Shown one piece after another: positions 20,727 through 23,682 of a stretch of 23,682 nt of DNA (its first letter is position 1; every line of letters begins with the position of its first letter). The translations under genes and the position numbers were made by a program. The DNA is taken from NCBI GenBank assembly GCA_036940085.1, contig JALLBK010000250.1:1-23682 (forward strand). The letters run 5' to 3'. The notes beneath the pieces are model-generated. The model was given only the letters and a program-made list of their open reading frames with translations, had not been told where the DNA came from and ran no database searches. This stretch comes from Discostella pseudostelligera (taxonomy: Eukaryota; Bacillariophyta; Thalassiosirophyceae; Thalassiosirales; Thalassiosiraceae).

Positions 20727-21807
20727 GGACGTGGACGTGGACAAAGATGTGTATTATCTAGCTGTTGGCTCTTCCCGCTATTTTCACGATTGTGTCCGGC
20801 TTTGTATCCGATCTGGACACAACCCTCATCGTGCATAGCCGCAGCACACAAAATCAACACATCATGACGACCATGGACCACCTTCCAACCAAAGCGTTTC
20901 AGAACGCACCATTACAACCCAGTGATTGGCCATTCGGCGATATGAAGTGAAGTGGGTGGGTCAAGCAGTCTTTTTCGTTGTCATCGTCGTCGGTGGTTGT
21001 TTGTGTGTTCATGGAGGGAGGCAAATATTCATGCGACAATTGACAATCGCGATGGGCAAGATGGTGGATGACGATTGAGCTGACAATGGTAACCCTCTAC
21101 CCCGGAAAAATGAGAATGGGCGGCAGAGACGAGCGTTTGGAAGAGGTTTGCATACAACATTATGTGTACGATCTACACAAATAGGAGCAGCTCAAGAAGA
21201 GGTTCATGGTACCTACCAAGAAAGGACGCGACATGAGCGAGGGGGGTATGGAGAGACACAAGATAAAGATTGTCGAATACAGGAGAAAAGTGTCAACTGC
21301 GCGATAAAATTCAACAATCAAACAAATGAATGGGAAGAGAATGTACGGAATATCATCTCTCGGGGGTTGCAAAAACAAAGTTGATGATGGAAGTCTGTTG
21401 TTTTTCGTCGAGATTAATCCCACCTCAAGACGATATTTCGATGATGTGTCGAATTGGGTGTGAATGTTGTGGATGATATTATTATGGTCAGTGCAAAGGG
21501 TAGCAATGGAAATATCGATCGGCCATCATAATGTGACATCATCGACATGTCGGGGTCGAAAGTTGAAGCAGCAATGGTCAACACACCACGACGAAACAAC
21601 ATCCCATCATCAAACGGTAGATGCAGACGAAGAAATGATAAATAACTCCTAAAATGAATAGTAATATGCACCTGACATTCGAGCCTTATTCCTTGAGCCA
21701 TCATTGATTCATCACTAAATCTCTGTCCACTCCCCCATCTCTCTCTCTCTCTCTTCATAGTTCCATGGAAGTCCTTCAACGATATATTACATCATTCATC
21801 AATTCCT
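20727..21807. other. Intergenic region: FHA gene 5' flank and dUTPase 3' flank
   Basis: The 20727-20950 part is the FHA gene upstream region with the shared element. The remainder shows only short, unrelated open frames on both strands and a CT microsatellite at about 21739-21755. I see no gene, RNA or mobile element. Confidence 0.55.
20791..20813 (+). promoter_or_regulatory. Promoter element shared with the HECT gene, copy 2
   Basis: Halves TGTGTCCG and TTTGTATCCGATC, about 65-87 bp upstream of the FHA gene ATG at 20726. Compared with 18245-18266 it differs by one substitution and one inserted base. A weaker E2F-like CTTCCCGC (20771-20778) lies just inside of it. Confidence 0.5.
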
Positions 21808-22654
21808 CTACTCCACTCCCATGTCAACATTGTTTGGTGAAATGACACGTTGCATCTTTGCCATTGGTTCGTCTCCACCCTTCTCCTCCTTCTCTCCAGT
21901 CTCAACCTTCTTCTCACCAATGCTACCACTGACACCGGTACTACCAAATCCACCCTCCCCTCTACTCGTTTCCGTCAATTCTTCCACCTGCACTGCCGGA
22001 GCCATACTAATCTGTTCCAATATCAATTGAGCAATTCGATCACCTACATTGATTTCAAAATCATGTGGACCGAAATTAAAGAGTACCACGCCGACATTGC
22101 CACGATAATCGGCGTCGACTACTCCGGCTCCACAGTCAATCATGTGTTTGACGGCTAGACCACTGCGTATGTAAGAGGTAGTATAGAGAGGATGTGTCAT
22201 CAGGAGAGAGAGAGATGAGAGAGAGAGTGGCGATGAAGAAGAGTGTGTGTTTTGTGTCAGATATTGATACTCATGTGAACGCATGAATATAATAACAAAG
22301 TCCATGAAGGGAACCATATCTCTCCCTCACTCTCTCTTATCGTTCAAATCATTGTCATGCATTCATTCATTTCTACATGCACCACTCTATTTCAACTATC
22401 AAATATACTCTCATCACCAACACTCACCTACGCGGAGCAATGCGAGCATACGTCCCTTCCGGACAAGCAATGCTAATATCCGTCTTGACTACCGCTCGTC
22501 CACCCGACGGTACTACAGTTTGTTCAGCCGAAGCTAAATCAAATCCAGCCGATTGGGGTGAGCCACGTGTGGGTAGGGTGGCAGAGGCGGAGAGGAATTT
22601 GACTTGGAGGACGTCATTGAGGTTCATGTTGTTAGCGGAGGATGACATCATCAT
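21808..22654 (-). CDS. DUT: dUTPase (deoxyuridine 5'-triphosphate nucleotidohydrolase), trimeric type
   Basis: It hydrolyses dUTP to dUMP and pyrophosphate, supplying the dTMP precursor and keeping uracil out of DNA. Exons are 22654-22428 and 22162-21808 with one GT-AG intron of 265 nt; the product is 193 aa. All five trimeric dUTPase motifs are present: AGFDL (36-40), ARIAPRSGLA (70-79, interrupted by the intron after APR), [11 protein letters not shown] (87-97, catalytic Asp and base-stacking Tyr), GDRIAQLI (116-123) and the C-terminal flap [10 protein letters not shown] (143-152). A 41-residue Lys/Glu-rich tail follows the flap, where most dUTPases end. The start is the first of three consecutive ATGs at 22654; there is no in-frame ATG further up although the frame stays open. 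Confidence 0.96.
22163..22427 (-). other. dUTPase intron
   Basis: A 265-nt intron with donor GTGAGT and acceptor ACGCAG. It holds GA/CT microsatellite tracts (about 22203-22230) that make it three times longer than the typical intron in the HECT gene. It splits the codon for the Ser of motif 2 (APR|SGLA), so correct splicing is required for activity. Confidence 0.9.
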
Positions 22655-22893
22655 GGCGACGACTGTGGCGGTAGTAGTGGTGCTAGATTTGAAGCGAATG
22701 TTGCTGATGGTGGAGATAGCAGCTGGGACGAAGAGGAGGCGAAGTGGCGACAGAATGATGATGATGGATGATGGTGGTGGTGGATAATACAATATCGATG
22801 CCGAGATGGTTATGGTTATGGACGGGTGCACTACACGGTGTGCAGACGATGCGATGGCGGATTTTGTGTTTTGGGTGACACATCTTTGATACG

Positions 22894-22915
22894 GCGGGAA
22901 ATGAAACGCGCCAAA
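22894..22915 (-). promoter_or_regulatory. Tandem E2F-type sites upstream of the dUTPase
   Basis: On the minus strand, the gene's orientation, TTTGGCGC (22915-22908) and TTTCCCGC (22901-22894) both match the E2F consensus TTTSSCGC exactly, with six bases between them. They lie about 240-260 bp upstream of the ATG at 22654. dUTPase genes are classic E2F targets in animals and plants, and E2F is present across eukaryotes. Occupancy here is inferred. Confidence 0.6.
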
Positions 22916-22975
22916 TCATTTCACTCTCTTTTTCTCTTTTACTCCACACTTTCTCCCTCTCCCTCTTCGTACCTG

Positions 22976-23208
22976 GTTTCCCACAACAGCCCTTCCTTTT
23001 TTTAGAAACGAAGGTTGCTAAAAGCATCGAGGAGCGCTCGCTTCAATTTGTGTCTGAGGTAACCCAGGGCAACCCTTGCTTCTCAAAAAAANGTTTCCCA
23101 CAACAGCCCTTCCTTTTTTTAGAAACGAAGGTTGCTAAAAGCATCGAGGAGCGCTCGCTTCAATTTGTGTCTGAGGTAACCCAGGGCAACCCTTGCTTCT
23201 CAAAAAAA
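22976..23208. repeat. Exact 116-bp direct duplication around a single N (assembly join)
   Basis: Bases 22976-23091 and 23093-23208 are identical and flank the N at 23092. Each copy ends in a run of seven A. The structure matches the duplication at 6542-6686 and very likely has the same technical origin. It lies upstream of the dUTPase and touches no recognised gene, but it adds 117 false bases to the intergenic distance. Confidence 0.9.
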
Positions 23209-23682
23209 GATCTTCTTCCAACAACTTCCAACTTCCAGCTTCCAGTTCATCCTTGGTCAGAGTTCATCGCCGTCGTTCCTACCATTATGTTAGGTTAGGT
23301 TCTACATTAAAGGTGTATTGGGCACGAATGGATCCGTGTCAGAGTGTTCCTGTGAACTGCTGTTCATTGGAGTGTTCGGGGGATGTGTGTGCTGAAGGCT
23401 TTTGTGATACCGTCGACGATCGTCGTCGTCATCCAAGGAGGCGGAGGCAATAGCAAGAAGGACATGCGTTGAGATATTAGATAATGGGGTTTGGAGATTA
23501 TTTTTGCTCTTTCGTCATCGATCGGCGCTCGGCAGCAGTTTTAATACCTAGCAGCCGACGACGGCGTAGGCAGGCAACAGCTTATAGCTGCACCGACGCA
23601 AACACCAACGAACATCAGTGTTGACCACCTCTGTCGACCAATTAAATCGACAAAATCATATTTAGAAAAGAGAGAATATATT

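Larger units (their letters stand above)
22655..23682. other. dUTPase 5' flank and unannotated end of window
   Basis: From 22655 to about 22831 the dUTPase frame stays open upstream of its first ATG. The tandem E2F sites lie at 22894-22915 and the assembly duplication at 22976-23208. From 23209 to 23682 I see no supportable gene; short frames there lack family features. Confidence 0.5.

Noticed and set aside
21739..21755. CT microsatellite near the dUTPase 3' end
   Set aside because: Simple repeat, common in this region (also in the dUTPase intron), with no sign of function.
23332..23453. Cys-rich 40-residue plus-strand frame, like a small secreted peptide
   Set aside because: No signal peptide, an Arg-rich end due to CGT/CGG repeats, and no supporting context; probably chance.

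Overview
This is a nuclear eukaryotic window with three genes, all on the minus strand: a complete, very large HECT ubiquitin ligase of the HUWE1/TOM1/UPL1 family (18039 to 1075), an FHA-domain nuclear protein (20726 to 18837) and a dUTPase (22654 to 21808). Dozens of short GT-AG introns of about 50-115 nt (mostly 66-101), long Asp/Ser/Thr/Asn/Gln homopolymers in the proteins and abundant trinucleotide repeats suggest a protist. My best guess is a diatom or other stramenopile, but the species is not determinable from the sequence.

Layout. Bases 1-1074 hold no gene I can identify, only a few short open stretches. The HECT gene fills 1075-18039. I resolved it into about 37 exons whose phases all agree and which total 14,028 coding nt, about 4,675 aa, once one assembly artefact is removed. 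Its 5' quarter lies in two exons (384 and 2985 nt) and the rest is cut into about 35 small ones, including exons of 22 and 30 nt. Bases 18040-18836 are its upstream region, with a consensus E2F site. The intronless FHA gene follows, then about 1.08 kb of intergenic DNA (20727-21807). The dUTPase has one 265-nt intron that interrupts conserved motif 2. Upstream of it (22655-23682) are two tandem E2F consensus sites and no supportable gene.

Assembly. The two N bases (6614 and 23092) each sit between two exact copies of the neighbouring sequence (72 bp and 116 bp). This is what unmerged overlapping contig ends look like. The first falls inside an exon and breaks the reading frame; dropping one copy plus the N (73 nt) restores it.

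Functional reading. dUTPase keeps dUTP out of DNA during S phase. HUWE1-type ligases ubiquitinate histones, replication and DNA-repair factors. The FHA protein looks like a divergent nuclear regulator with an Fhl1-like order of domains. Consensus E2F sites upstream of the dUTPase and the ligase, and a 22-23 nt element shared by the ligase and FHA gene promoters, suggest possible cell-cycle co-regulation. This is inference. I saw no RNA genes, CRISPR arrays or intact mobile elements.
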